Source: Papaver somniferum (taxonomy: Eukaryota > Streptophyta > Magnoliopsida > Ranunculales > Papaveraceae). Taken from it: DNA of 64,000 nt. The position numbers were made by a program, and so were the translations under genes. The notes under the pieces were generated by a model, which saw only the letters and a list, made by a program, of their open reading frames with translations, had not been told where the DNA came from and did not search any database. Every line of letters starts with the position of its first letter. Position 1 is the stretch's first letter. Shown here piece after piece: positions 34,771 through 45,537 of the stretch. The DNA lies in the NCBI RefSeq assembly GCF_003573695.1, contig NC_039359.1, forward strand, positions 153,442,210 through 153,506,209. The letters run 5' to 3'.

Positions 34771-34923
34771 CACTATCATGAAATTATTATTGTGTTTCTC
34801 TGAAGAGGTAAAGTCGTATGTCAAACTGACAACTCTAAAGCTTCTGCTCTAGGCGCCATCTTACTCTCCATAATATGTATATGTTCACAAGGTGTAATTA
34901 ATGTTAATACTCTCTGTTTAAAG

Positions 34924-35309
34924 GTCCGCACCTGAATCAGAAACACTTAGAGTGCAGTGGGAGCTTCAAAAAAGCCTTCACGAGCAACTTGAGGCGTATT
35001 AATCCCTCATCAGATGCCTTCCTCCATTATCCGTAGTGTTTTCATTTTTATTTTATTTTTAACCTAAAGATGTATGTGTAATGATGAAACTTGTCATCTG
35101 TCTTGCGTCCATTTGAGCAGTTTCAAAGGGAGTTGCAGCAACGAGCTAAAGGGAATGCACGGCATCTGCAAAAGTTGTTGGAGGAACAGAAGAGAGTGGG
35201 AGAAGCACTCATGCTTGCAAGCCAGTCATCCTTTTCTGCAATAAATCTGGAAATCACTGATGGTCCCTCATCCGGTCAGGAAAACGTGGAGGAGATAAAC
35301 CTAATTTTT
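34924..35309 (+). pseudogene. MYB-CC (PHR/PHL-type) coiled-coil fragment
   Basis: The first piece (about 34930-34998) encodes ETLRVQWELQKSLHEQLEAY, the conserved MYB-CC coiled-coil. The second (from about 35120 after TTTGAGCAG) encodes FQRELQQRAKGNARHLQKLL and EEQKRVGEAL, the rest of that coiled-coil, running to about 35300. In full genes of this phosphate-response family the MYB DNA-binding domain precedes it; here that domain is missing. The fragment lies exactly between the two ATCCGCGGAT blocks, as expected for transposon capture. Confidence 0.72.
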
Positions 35310-35500
35310 ATGAGCATATCACCCGTGATTAATCCGCATCCGGTCCGTATCACTCGTTGATCCGCGGATGTTAAATCTGCGGGTAATTGGGTGGCTGGAC
35401 CGATCATGATTCAATTTTCCAAATCCGAAACTTTGACGGTTTGGTTGCGGATAACCCTAATCCGCAACCGTCCGTCTGTTGCACCCGCACGAACTATTTG
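35310..35500 (+). repeat. ATCCGCGGAT repeat block, right
   Basis: Contains GATCCGCGGAT, TGCGGGTAATT, CCAAATCCGAAACTTTGACG and GGTTTGGTTGCGGAT. Collinear with the left block but clearly diverged. Confidence 0.6.
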
Positions 35501-36189
35501 ACAAAGTTGTAGAAAATGCGTTTTCAGACCCAATGTGCAAATATATGGTGAATTAATGCAGGAAGGTCTAGTTCGTGAATATTCACAAACTAGTTTTTAT
35601 TTTTTGATGGAATTCACAAACTAGTTTGGTAAAAATTTGGAACCCAGTTTTAGGGCATACAAAAAAAAAATTAAGGCATACAAAAGGATTGAACTAACTA
35701 GGGTTAGGTGATAAGGGGTATCTAAAGGTCGGTCAATTACTTGTTTACCCTCGATTAATTTATTAATATAATTATTTCCTTTTTTTAAACTTTTAAAATT
35801 ATTTTTTAAGAAAATATTTACATATTTAAAAAAAAATTCTAATGTTTAAAAAATTATTATTTTCTATTTTTTTTAAATAAAAAATCCAGACTTGCATATA
35901 AAAAAAATAAAAAAAATTATTTTTTTCTAATTTTAAAAAGTTATTATTTTTTATTTTTTTAATGGATTTTTTTATAAAATTTTTTATAAAAATAATTTTC
36001 TTTATTTCAAAAAGAATTTAAAACTTTTTTAAGGAAAACCTTTTTAAAAAAGCAAAATGAATAAGGGTAGTTTTGCCATTAAGTAAAATATATGGATAAG
36101 GGGCTTTGAGGATTACTATCTAATGATCTGTTTTTGTCCTTATTTGATATGCTTTGAAATTTTTCAGTATGCACTAAAACAAGGTTCAA
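35500..36189. other. AT-rich spacer
   Basis: A/T homopolymer-rich (very strong at 35760-36060), with no gene and no motif beyond poly-A/T runs. Confidence 0.7.
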
Positions 36190-36380
36190 AATTTGTCAAA
36201 TTGCTAATTAGGATTTAAATAAGTAGAGTCGCGACATAATATTTGTGAATGGTTTGGTAAAAATTTGTCGAATTGGTAATTAGGATCCAAATAAGTAGAG
36301 TCGCGACATGATATTTGCAAAAAATTTGTCGAATTTCTAATTAGGATCCAAATAAGTAGAGTCGCGATATATGAATGTAG
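36190..36380. repeat. Tandem repeat, about 65-75 bp unit, three copies
   Basis: Each unit has TTAGGATNNAAATAAGTAGAG followed by TCGCGAYAT and AATTTGTCGAATT. The core GTCGCGAC is palindromic. Confidence 0.75.
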
Positions 36381-36471
36381 CGGCAAAATCTTTGATATTT
36401 ATAGCAAAAACCAATTGTCGTAAAGTAAATAAGACCGATACCAAGTTAAACTACTAGATGTAAAAGTTGTA

Positions 36472-36633
36472 GGGTGTTTGGGTACGCATCCAGAAATAAT
36501 TTTTTGACTTTTAGAAGTCAAAAAGCAAATGGTTGGTTTGGGTGTAAAATTTTAGAAAGAATTTTAGAAGCAAAAAATTCAACTTTTTGTAAAGCAAAAT
36601 ATCTTTGATTCTGACTTCTGGTATCCAAACGCG
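36472..36633. mobile_element. Short MITE-like repeat, copy 2
   Basis: Starts GTGTTTGGGTACGCATCCAG and ends GACTTCTGGTATCCAAACGC. The interior is similar to 3232-3420. Confidence 0.5.
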
Positions 36634-36966
36634 TTATTAGCGATCCTAGGTGTTTTTCTTTATTATCTGGGTGTTCTTCTTTAGATGTAAGGTTTACTTA
36701 TTTGATTTAGTATTGTTCTTGTTTTTAATTAGGTTTCTCACCTTTATTTTTTTGTGCGAATTCTAGCCTTTTCTTTTTTGGGACTATAACCTTCTTATTC
36801 GTTAGATTTTTTGTATCGATTAAATTTTGTTCGTGGTTTGTTGGTTTGGGTTGAAGTATTGAGGAGATTGTACGAGTTTTACCTGACGATTCTATGCAAA
36901 ATGACAAGTTATTGAGCAAATTACTCTTTTTTCACAAGCGCATCTATTCTTCACGAAGAAAAACAC

Positions 36967-37233
36967 CTAAAATAGTTGCTTTCTATCGTAAAAACACCTG
37001 CAACAACTGTGAAAAAGTCCACAACCATCATTTTTCTCGGCACATGCTGTGCAGGTTTGCTTTCTATCGTAAAAACGAGTTGTGCAAGTTGATCCATAAC
37101 AGCAACTGTTCAGCCCCGATTCCGAATTACCGCAAAATTCACCCAAACGATCACATGCTGACCCAGCATAAAAAGAAGATGAAAAGATGATAACCAACAG
37201 AAAGAAGGAACTTGCAAACTTCTTGCCCTCCAT
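36967..37233 (-). CDS. Secreted cysteine-rich (knottin-like) peptide
   Basis: An 88-residue ORF. A basic start followed by a hydrophobic stretch (FFLLVIIFSSSFYAGSA) gives a signal peptide with cleavage predicted after GSA. The mature part has 11 cysteines. The first six follow C-x6-C-x9-CC-x4-C-x10-C, close to the plant knottin-type antimicrobial spacing. A shorter second unit repeats it (C-x6-C-x5-CC-x1-C) and both units end in the same CFYDRKQ/RFYDRKQ wording, which corresponds to an imperfect DNA duplication at 36975-37085. Probably an extracellular defence peptide; the odd cysteine number suggests the second unit is degraded or continues in a further exon. Only one exon was seen. Confidence 0.6.
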   Translation of the reverse strand: MEGKKFASSFFLLVIIFSSSFYAGSACDRLGEFCGNSESGLNSCCYGSTCTTRFYDRKQTCTACAEKNDGCGLFHSCCRCFYDRKQLF

Positions 37234-37310
37234 TTAATTTTGGTGTTTTGGATTTCTTCTCTGATAATCTTGTTGGTGGTAATGTGGTGTGTATAGTTCG
37301 CTACCATATA

Positions 37311-37325
37311 CCTGTATATATAGAT
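37311..37325 (-). promoter_or_regulatory. TATA box of the cysteine-rich peptide gene
   Basis: CTATATATAC on minus lies about 85 bp before the ATG at 37233. Confidence 0.5.
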
Positions 37326-37402
37326 AGGATTTGAGAAATTGACATTGTCACCTGGTCCTTAATTAATTCCATGTGCCATAAACGTGAATTGTGATGCATC
37401 AT

Positions 37403-37530
37403 AGAAAAAATAGAATCGTGCTCACTACTCCCCGTAGCACTAAAAGATTTCTTCCGGAGGATTCTTAGAAAAAAATAAAATCGTGCTCACCACTACCTTG
37501 GCACTAAAAGACTTCTCCGGAAGTTTTTGT
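37403..37530. repeat. Tandem duplication, about 65 bp unit
   Basis: Two units with ATCGTGCTCACNACT and GCACTAAAAGAYTTCTYCGG. The surrounding spacer (37330-38080) has no gene. Confidence 0.65.
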
Positions 37531-38084
37531 GCCGATCGTATTATTTGATGTTCACCACCAAATGCTTGAACCATTTACTTCAACCATTTTGCTCGACATA
37601 TTTTGTAGTTATATCTACAACTCCATTCATATATTTTTTAACAAAAATACAAGGCCAAAAACAGACGCATTCTTTTGCCAAATACGATTCCTAATATTAA
37701 ACATTCAGAGGAAACATTGGAATACTTAATTTTGTTTTTTTACTAATTATTATCCTAAAAATTAATAAGGGCGTACATGTGAAAACCGACCTGGAATCAA
37801 AACCTGCCTATCTAATTTCACAAGCCAAAATAAAAACACCACTTTTATCCTTTGGAGTTTGGACGAAAGAAGTAGTTACTGCTGCCTTTTAGTTTCTTCT
37901 TGTGGATATCCTTGGAAGTTGCGATACAAGATCGTTTGATCATTTCCCTCTCCATAAGTAGCATGAGCCAAATCCCAAACAACCAATCCAGACCTTTCTC
38001 CATCCGCTACCAATCTTGATGTTAAAGTCATTCTCCTATCTACTATGCAGATGTGAGAATTACAGGGAGACTCATTCTTCCTGA

Positions 38085-38200
38085 TGTTTTTACTGTGAAA
38101 CCCACGCTTCCAAAACTACAGGCGCGCACCTAAATTCTGGAAGAAAATTATTCTCAAACCCAAAACATATAAAATTCTATTTCTGTCTTTTTTTTTTTTG
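38085..38200 (+). repeat. Dispersed 5' module, diverged copy 3
   Basis: Plus strand: TACTGTGAAACCCACGCTTC then AGGCGCGCACCTAAATTC, followed by a CT-rich leader (38180-38240). It is the same order as the complements of 31280-31440 and 34310-34450. No coding follows that I recognise up to 38740. Confidence 0.5.
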
Positions 38201-39099
38201 CTTCTTCTTCGTCTTTTTCTTCTTCTTCTTCTTCTCCACTATACCTAGATCTCAGAAAAAAGGAGAGATTCGATTGATTTCGAGAACAAATTCATGCCTA
38301 AATTCGATTGATCTCAACAGCAGCACCAAATCGTCTTCTTCTTCGAATTAACGACGAACCCTCTTACTACCGATTATCTTCATTACAATTTCAATTCACT
38401 ACTGTTATTAATTGTAGCAGCAAAAATCCATAAATGGGTTTGTAAAACACGGTTTGGTCATCATAGATTTATGATCAAAACTTGTTTTCAATGAAGATTT
38501 TGAAATGAATTTCAGATTTTTATGAAACTCTCAGCCGTGAATTGAGTTGGAGTAAGCAATACTGGATGAGTTGTGAAGAAGGTTTAATTGCAGATGATGG
38601 TGTAAATACATGAAAGAAGATGATGGTGTAAATACATGATTTTGACCAAGAGACCCCGAATAACTGAAAGATAATGGTTTGCGTGGGAGTTAATGATGTA
38701 GTTTTAAAAGTGGTAGTAAAGTTCGTTCAACTCGGACTCGATAAGATTGGGTTCTATACTTAAAATAAAAATAGAAAATATATATACAAAAGGTTTGTCA
38801 CAATGTCGAGAGAGACTGAGACTCAGGATTCCACCAAATTCCATTCATGTGATTCAAATAATAATTCCAATCAATTATATATCAAATATTAAAAATATGG
38901 ACTCTTGTTCTTTGCCAAAAATAGATTTTTGAAAAGCAATGACTGTAAAGCACAAGTATGATGTATCAAAAATACATAGACCAAGCATACACCAAACGAA
39001 ATCACACCCATTCAATAAAAATCATAAATCGATTAAAAATCAATGCAAATAGTCATAAAAGAATTATTAGAATTACCACATGCGTGAAATATGGCTTCC

Positions 39100-40830
39100 T
39101 CCGTCATCCCAGTGTTAGGGTTTAACTTCTCATATCAAAAACAGGCTCAAAAGAATAAATCATGGCTCAAAAGTTGTTTTTATTGAAGAGATGATATGAT
39201 TCAGTGAATATGCAACGACGTAGTGGCGTTACAGAGTTCACTGTTACAGGAAGTGTGTCTAACTGAAGATAAATGTGGCTCTTCAGCTGTTACAGAGAGA
39301 ATATTGTAGCATTGTGGCGAATTTGAGACGTTGTTCTTCGTTGCAACGCTTGTTCTTCAGCAGCAGCAGCAGTAGAGACAAGCTTCCTGTAATCTCCGAT
39401 TCTCGCCTCCTGAGCTCTCCTTTCGACCCCAAACTCTCGACACCTCTTCTAGGGACCCTAGGAAACCTATTTATACACCACAGGGCGATTTAATCTCTCC
39501 CAAATCGCTTCGAAATCTCCTCTTTCCTTCCTTGGCAGTCACGGCAATAATTCCTTCCCTAATTCGTTTCACGCGTTTCTGAGCTTTCCCACTTATCTCA
39601 AACTCTTCCTTAGATAGATACCAATCTTTGGGAAGTTTTGTAGTACTTTAATCTACCTAAAATTCCAAAAATAGCTCCAAACAGGGACCCGTGTGTAACT
39701 TAACCTTGATTTCCTTTTTCCGGCTATTCTAGCCAAATTCAGCCCATGAAATCACCCATATTAGCATTGTATATCCATATCACGTCCATCCCATGAAAAT
39801 AGGCCATTGAATCTCATTAAAACACGTCCAATAATCCAACCCTAAATCTGCCAGGCGTGAAAGCTAGTTTTCCCGCCAATTTTCTTCTTTTGAATTTGGG
39901 AAGGAAAGTGACCTCCCTTTTATCCAGTCACGGTCTCCCTTTATCACATGCCCGAAATAGGTTATCCCTTATCCAAAGTGAGAGTACGTATAGTAATTTT
40001 CTCCCAGGTGTCTTTAACAACTTTTCGATCCAATTTCGCCGCAAAAGCTTATTTCTCCAAAAACACCTACAAAGAGATAAAATACCGAAATAAGTACAAA
40101 AATGGGTACTAACAATATACACAATAGAGATGAAAATAGACACATAAATGCGTCTATCAAATACCCCCAAACTTATTATTTGCTAGTCCCGAGAAAATCA
40201 AAACTACAAAATAAAATCCTAACTCACTGTCGCAGGCATCGTCGATTGCATTTAGCGTATGCAATAAGCCTTTAAACCCCTAGGTGGCCCTAATGGCGGA
40301 GTGTTGTCTCCGGAGGGCTTACAAGAGATATACCCACAAAACCTTTACTCCAGACCTTAGCTATCTACGCAGAACCTTGGAAGGCACTAAAGAATCTCCT
40401 TGGTTAGCATACTTATTGACTACAGGAGGAAGTACCCTGATGCGAAATTCCAATTGTTGTACACGAGTTTACACTCAAGCATACTAAAATTCATATAAAG
40501 TGACAGATCTCTACTCAGATAGTTGCACTATGGACATCATATTCGGAGTCAAAACTAATCACATGGATAGATCAAGAAGATGGATATAGAAAAACATAGA
40601 TGGTTTTGATGTTTACTAAGTGAACGGCGTTTCCCATATCTGTCTGAAGGCCTCCTCCAAGGTGTACCTATCCTAATGGATTGAGATACTAGTCTGACTA
40701 ATATCAACACACTGGCATATACAAGGGAACCAGTGGTCGATAACCTAACTCTAGGTCGACACAACTGGCATATACAAGGGTACCAGTGGTCGACTTTATT
40801 GAATTTATTCCTTTTGGTCAAATGGTCTGG
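39100..40830 (-). mobile_element. Truncated gypsy element: 3' LTR and 3' internal end
   Basis: On minus, a polypurine tract AAGTTTGGGGGTATT (40174-40160) is followed by TGATAGACGCATTTATG, the start of an LTR at 40159. Inside the LTR, GTGTATAAATAGG (around 39470) is a TATA box. The LTR's far end is uncertain (somewhere between 38750 and 39110). Internal sequence up to about 40830 includes GCAATAAGCCTTT on plus and GATTGCATTTAGCG, shared in inverted form with 49080-49130 just before the LTR of the element at 42526-50865, so the two are related families. No coding is retained. Confidence 0.65.
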
Positions 40831-40984
40831 TCTCAATATTTTCTTTTCTTCTTTTCTTTTTTTTTTTCATTTTTGTTTTTTTTTTTCAATTTTTTGATAA
40901 CTACCATATTTTTTTTATCTCTTTTTTTTCTCGTTTTCTTTTTCAACCTTTTTTTCTTTTTGCATGGTATCTCAATCACTCTAA
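40831..40984. other. T-rich low-complexity stretch
   Basis: Long T runs with TTTTTC/TTTTG words; no gene. Confidence 0.7.
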
Positions 40985-41735
40985 TTCACCCTAACATTGG
41001 CGAAAATGGATGCATAACCTGTTATGCATCTACAAAATTTGTTGCATAACTTGTTATGCAGTCCAGAAAACCTGCATAACCTGTTATGCGTCAGAAAATA
41101 TGGCTATATAATGCATTATGCATCGAGAAAATAGATGCATAACCTGATATGCATCCGTAAATATGGATGCATACTGCATTATGCATCAATTTTTTATATG
41201 TACGGCTAAAATCAACCAAAAAAATGGTAATATAACTTGTTATAGATGCATAATTTTGTTATCCAAATGCATAATTTGTTATGCAGTGGAGAAAATGGTT
41301 GCATAATTCGTTATGCGTCTGCAGAATGTGTTATGCATCGTTTTTGGTGACTGCATAATGGTTAAGTATCAAGTTTTCAAAAAAATTCCCTAAAATGAGG
41401 ATCACCTCCGATTTTTTCGTTAAAAACAAAAATTTGATATTCTAGTTTGTACTCGTTGCGTAGCTCTTTTAAAAATATTTCCAACGATATAGAATTTGTA
41501 AAATTCTAAGGCATATGTTATGCCAAATTGCGCTGCCAATTATACCCTGAAAAATTAGACTGCATAACGAGTTATGCCTGAAAAGATAATATGCATAACC
41601 AATTATCTATTGATTCATATAATAATTTTATATAATTATGAGTGTCACGGTATACAAAATTAATTGTGGGCTTGAGAATGAAAATATTATTTTTATTGGA
41701 TCTCTCCTTAATTTCTCCTATGCAGATTGTGTCAC
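40985..41735 (-). repeat. GCATAAC palindrome repeat element, copy 3 (inverted)
   Basis: About 10 palindromic units (TGCATAACCTGTTATGCA and variants) come first on plus, then the complement of the lead segment (CCTAAAATGAGGATCA, ATTTCCAACGATATAGAA, GAGTGTCACGGTAT, AATTAATTGTGGGC). It is therefore in the opposite orientation to copies 1 and 2. Confidence 0.82.
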
Positions 41736-41869
41736 GTCTTGTCCCAAACCTAGACCAGCCTATGTTGTCCTAGATGCGTACTTGCTTAAAACGTGATGAG
41801 AGGTAAAAGAGTAATGTTCGCATGATGACGGTATAAGCATTGGATAAATCTGTACTATTATAGTTAAAG

Positions 41870-42005
41870 CATTTTAATTAATCTAGTATAGTACTAGGTT
41901 GACGAAATGATCGTTATAATATGAACTTATTGAAGAGGTCCGCAATGATATTAGAAATAAATGCGTACTAGAAATAATAAGATTTGATGTAACGATGTTT
42001 ATCTT
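41870..42005. repeat. Paralogue of the insertion site of the 42.5-50.9 kb element
   Basis: Contains AGTACTAGGTTGACGAAATG and TATAATATGAACTTATTGAAG. The same sequence is split by the LTR element at 42525/50866, so this is an uninterrupted relative of its target. Confidence 0.7.
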
Positions 42006-42013
42006 CTTTCTTA

Positions 42014-42313
42014 GAGCATCTCCAACAGAAGGTGCAAAAAATCTTTTATGGTTTTTTAATCTAAAAACGTGGGACCTCGTATCTAAAAACCCATCTCCAG
42101 CACTAGAGAATTTTAATAAAAAATTAGTGAAAAATATGACATGGAGGTGGAGCCGGAAGTGTAGATAACACTTCCTTGAACACCTTCATAATTAGTAATT
42201 GGTCTCTCCAAATTTATAGGACCCTACTGTTGGAGATGAATTTATGCCAAATGGGGTCTCAAATCTTATGTGTCACTAAAAAAAATAAGATTCACCCTCT
42301 GTTGGAGATGCTC
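42014..42313. mobile_element. Tourist-like MITE (PIF/Harbinger type)
   Basis: 300 bp with perfect inverted ends GAGCATCTCCAACAG, flanked by TTA on both sides (42011-42013 and 42314-42316), the usual TWA target duplication of this superfamily. No coding. Confidence 0.85.
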
Positions 42314-42525
42314 TTAAAGGCCTTGACAAAATAAGCTTCCACGTTGAACGGTGATGAAACCCTCGCTTCCTATTGGCCGAAATAGACATTTGCTAATGCA
42401 GAAACTATGATAACGACACTTGGCGAAAATTTATTGGTCGAAATATTAAAATTTAAGTTACACTTTATTTATTTCAAGTATTTTTTAATTAACATTTTAA
42501 TTAACATAGTACAGTACTGGGTTGA

Positions 42526-44205
42526 TGATGAGTGCTAAAAAGTGCATATTTCTATATATTTTTCTTGGCATTTAACTCATCTTTTGTGCATTAATTCTAC
42601 ATTTTATCCCATATTCTGTGTTTTCGTTGTTTTCAAGAATAAATATCTTTCTTAATTAGTTTTGCATTTTTAGGTACTAAATAAAGCCTGGTTATCTCAC
42701 GGAGTGAAAAGAGCAAAGGAACGGCAAAGACTCCCGCTAGGAGGAAGCGAAGAATGATGTTTGCAAGAGCCGGATCAACTAGAAGTGGGCTTGAAGAGGA
42801 AGAATTGTTCTTAAAGAAGATATGGGCTTGGCATACCCAAGACCCAAAACCCTTACCCAAATCCATTTCCATTATCCATACCCATTTCCATGAGAGCCGT
42901 CAGATTGGATCCATCTCATCATCCAACGGTCGCCTCATCATTGTGCATCAAACTCCGAAGCTCCTGTCAAACACTATAGTACCTAACTCCATCTGAAGCC
43001 GTCAGTTTTGTTGTATCTCATCATCCAACGGTCGCTCCTATCGCGCCGTTGGATCATTCCATCACCTTCTCATCCTACGCTTTCGCTTCGCTGAGCATCA
43101 ACCTTTGATACACCCGCCTCACACCCTAGCATCAGAAACCTACACCCTCAACCAAACGAACCCTGATCCCATTTCCATCGTTCTTTTCTCTTCTCTCCTC
43201 CCTCACCTCTGCAAAACTCTCTTCTCGTCTGCAACACCACCTCCTCCACTGTCTCCTCTGCCGCAACCATTTCTATCACTGCCACCACCTCCATCAGCTC
43301 AGTCCTTCCCCCAAAACCCATCCCTCTACTAGCCTAGACATTTTACAAAACTCGCACCTCTTTCTCTGAACCCTAGGGTGTGGGATTTGTAAAACATCTC
43401 GAGCTAGTATTTCAGAGACGACAAGAGCAGCAGCATTAGCAGAGGAGGAGAAGTACGAGCATGGGTCGAAGCAGAAATCACAGTGGGTGAGTTGAATTGA
43501 AAATTCCCAAAATCAAAATTAGGGTTTCAAAATTTAGGGTTTCTGAATTTTGGGGGAAAACATTGTACTATAAATTGAGAACATTGGGTGTATGTAAAAC
43601 TTATGCCTGGACTAGCCAGTGCTTCACCCAAGAGGACTGGAATAGCCAGTGCCTCAAGGGTTAGTTTTATTTTAAATGATGTTGTAAACTTAAATTGTTT
43701 TTATCATATCCATGCTCTGATCTTGTTGTGCTTGAATTGTTTAGGATTGAATATCCTTATAGGTTGTTAAAACACTAAGCAAGCTTCTCTGCGGGTAGTT
43801 GCAGTGTGAGAGCCCCAACTACCACAAGGTTTAGAATTCATCTTAGTGCCTTTAGCCTCCTTTCTAGACCAACCCTTAGATGAACAGCCGTCTTTGAACC
43901 GCAACTGTCATCTAGTTATTCAGAAAGCCTAGAAGCTGACTGATAACTAACAAGGGACAAGAGCATAGTTGGAAGACCTGCCTTTGTTTCTTTATCACTT
44001 CCCTTGGCTAACAGCCTTGGTTTGTTTGTCTTTGTTTCACTGTTCTTATTCACTGCCACTGATTTTTCTTGTTAACTGTCACTTGCTTCATTACTTCAAT
44101 TCACACCCAAGTCTCTGTGGTTCGATCCTGCCTTGCACACATCTACTACAACAGACCCTGTGCACTTGAAGGTATCATTTCTGTGACTCTTTTAGAGAGC
44201 CACCA
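42526..44205 (+). repeat. 5' LTR of the gypsy-type LARD
   Basis: 1,680 bp starting TGATGAGTGCTAAAAAGTGC. Nearly identical to 49192-50865 with scattered single-base differences and a few short indels. Open frames inside it (e.g. 42754-42996, 43105-43332) recur with the LTR and show no coding signature. Confidence 0.92.
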
Positions 44206-44211
44206 AGTTTT

Positions 44212-44229
44212 TGGCGCCGCTGCCGGGGA
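44212..44229 (+). other. Primer-binding site of the LARD
   Basis: TGGCGCCGCTGCCGGGGA lies six bases after the LTR. It is a widespread plant gypsy primer site, complementary to a tRNA-Asp-like 3' end. Confidence 0.75.
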
Positions 44230-44259
44230 CTGGTGCTGTGTAGTTGAAAAGAAAAAATA

Positions 44260-45100
44260 AAAAAATAAAAAAAAATAGTGTACCTGTCTTAGTGTAACTT
44301 AGCATGTTGTAGCTGTAACTTAGTGTTTTGCTGTTGTAACTTAGTATAACTATATTAGTGTAATAGTTTTAGTATAACTTAGCTATATTAGTATAACTGC
44401 ATCTGTAACTTAGTGTAGCTCTTAGTGTAACTTAGCTTTAGCTGTAACTGTAGTTCTGCATCTCCTGCATCCATATCTGCATCATTTAGCATCTGCATCT
44501 TAGCTGTAAGCATTGCATCCATTGCATCCATATCTGCATACCTGCATCATCTCTAGTTTTCATATTGTCATCATAACTTGCATCTGTCACTTGCATATCA
44601 TTGCATGCCTGCATCTTCTCCATATCTGCATCTTGCATTTGCATCTGTGTTTGCATCCTTTCTCTTCAGCTTTGCTCATTTGCTTGTAGCTTTGCCATGC
44701 CCTGTAAGCATGATGCTCTGCATCCTTGCTTCATCTGCAGCATTGCCCTGTGGCCTAGCACCTATAGCATTGCCTTGTCTGAAACTTGCTGCCTGAGCAT
44801 ACTTGTTATTTTCTTGCTGTGCTGCTTGCCCTTTTTCCTCATTGCTTCTTGGCCTCACCCATTTGCTTCAAAGAGACTGATCTTCTCTTTTGAGCCAACA
44901 GGTGCTGCTACAGCCAGCCTCTGGCGCTGCTGCTGTTTTCTGTGTTGCTGTTGCTGCTGTCTTGCTGCCTCCTACTGCTGCTGCTTCTTCTTCTTGTTGC
45001 TGTTGCTGATGAGCCTCTGGTGCTCTTGCTGAAGTTGTTGTTGCTGTGAACCAAGCCCAACTGGGCTTTGCAACTAAAACAGAACAGTTGGGCTGTGCTA
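44260..45100. repeat. Low-complexity leader of the LARD
   Basis: Degenerate arrays of GTAACTTAG (44290-44450), then GCATCTGCATC/CCATATCTGCAT (44450-44650), then GCTGCTGTT/TTGCTG (44920-45030). Frames here give Cys/Ser- or Gln-rich nonsense and are not taken as genes. Confidence 0.7.
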
Positions 45101-45537
45101 CAAGAGTAAACCTGAACTGTGGGCTTGACCCAAACAAAAGTTGACAACCATTTTCAAACCCAGTTGCACTTCTTTTTGGGTTGTGTAAATTCTAAAAGTG
45201 ATTATGGGCTTGTGAATTGGACTGTGGACTTAGTTACATTTTGGGCCTCAAACTAAAAAATTTTTAAATTGTGGGCTCCAACCATTCGTGAGCTTAGACT
45301 CAACTGAACTTTAAACCCCTACATTGTGAGCTTAGACCCAGACCAAAAATTTGAAAAACGTTTTAAAGTTTTAAAACCCAGCTGTGCCTCGCATTCCAGT
45401 TAACTGCTAGCCCAAAAACCCAACTGTTTCTGAACTCTGGGCTTGTTTCTGAACTGTGGGCCTGAACCAAACTTCGAGTGGGCCAAACATTCAAATTCCA
45501 AAAAACCAACGGTGAGATTTACTCACCAACAGTGGGC

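Noticed and set aside
36190..36380. CRISPR-like array
   Set aside because: Three imperfect tandem units without unique spacers in a plant nuclear sequence; an ordinary tandem repeat.
39275..39493. 72-codon ORF resembling an organelle-targeted N-terminus
   Set aside because: Lies on the opposite strand across the transcription start region of a gypsy LTR (TATAAATAGG on minus), so it is better explained as LTR sequence.
42633..43332. ORFs inside the LTR recurring at 49299-49998
   Set aside because: They recur only because the LTR is duplicated; no coding signature, and the second copy has a frame change.
44100..44130. tRNA-like GGTTCGATCC box
   Set aside because: Inside the LTR, with no A box or cloverleaf around it; no tRNA or rRNA gene was seen in the window.
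44601..45147. Cys/Ser- or Gln/Ser-rich ORFs
   Set aside because: Products of CTG/TTG short-repeat low-complexity sequence in the LTR-element leader.
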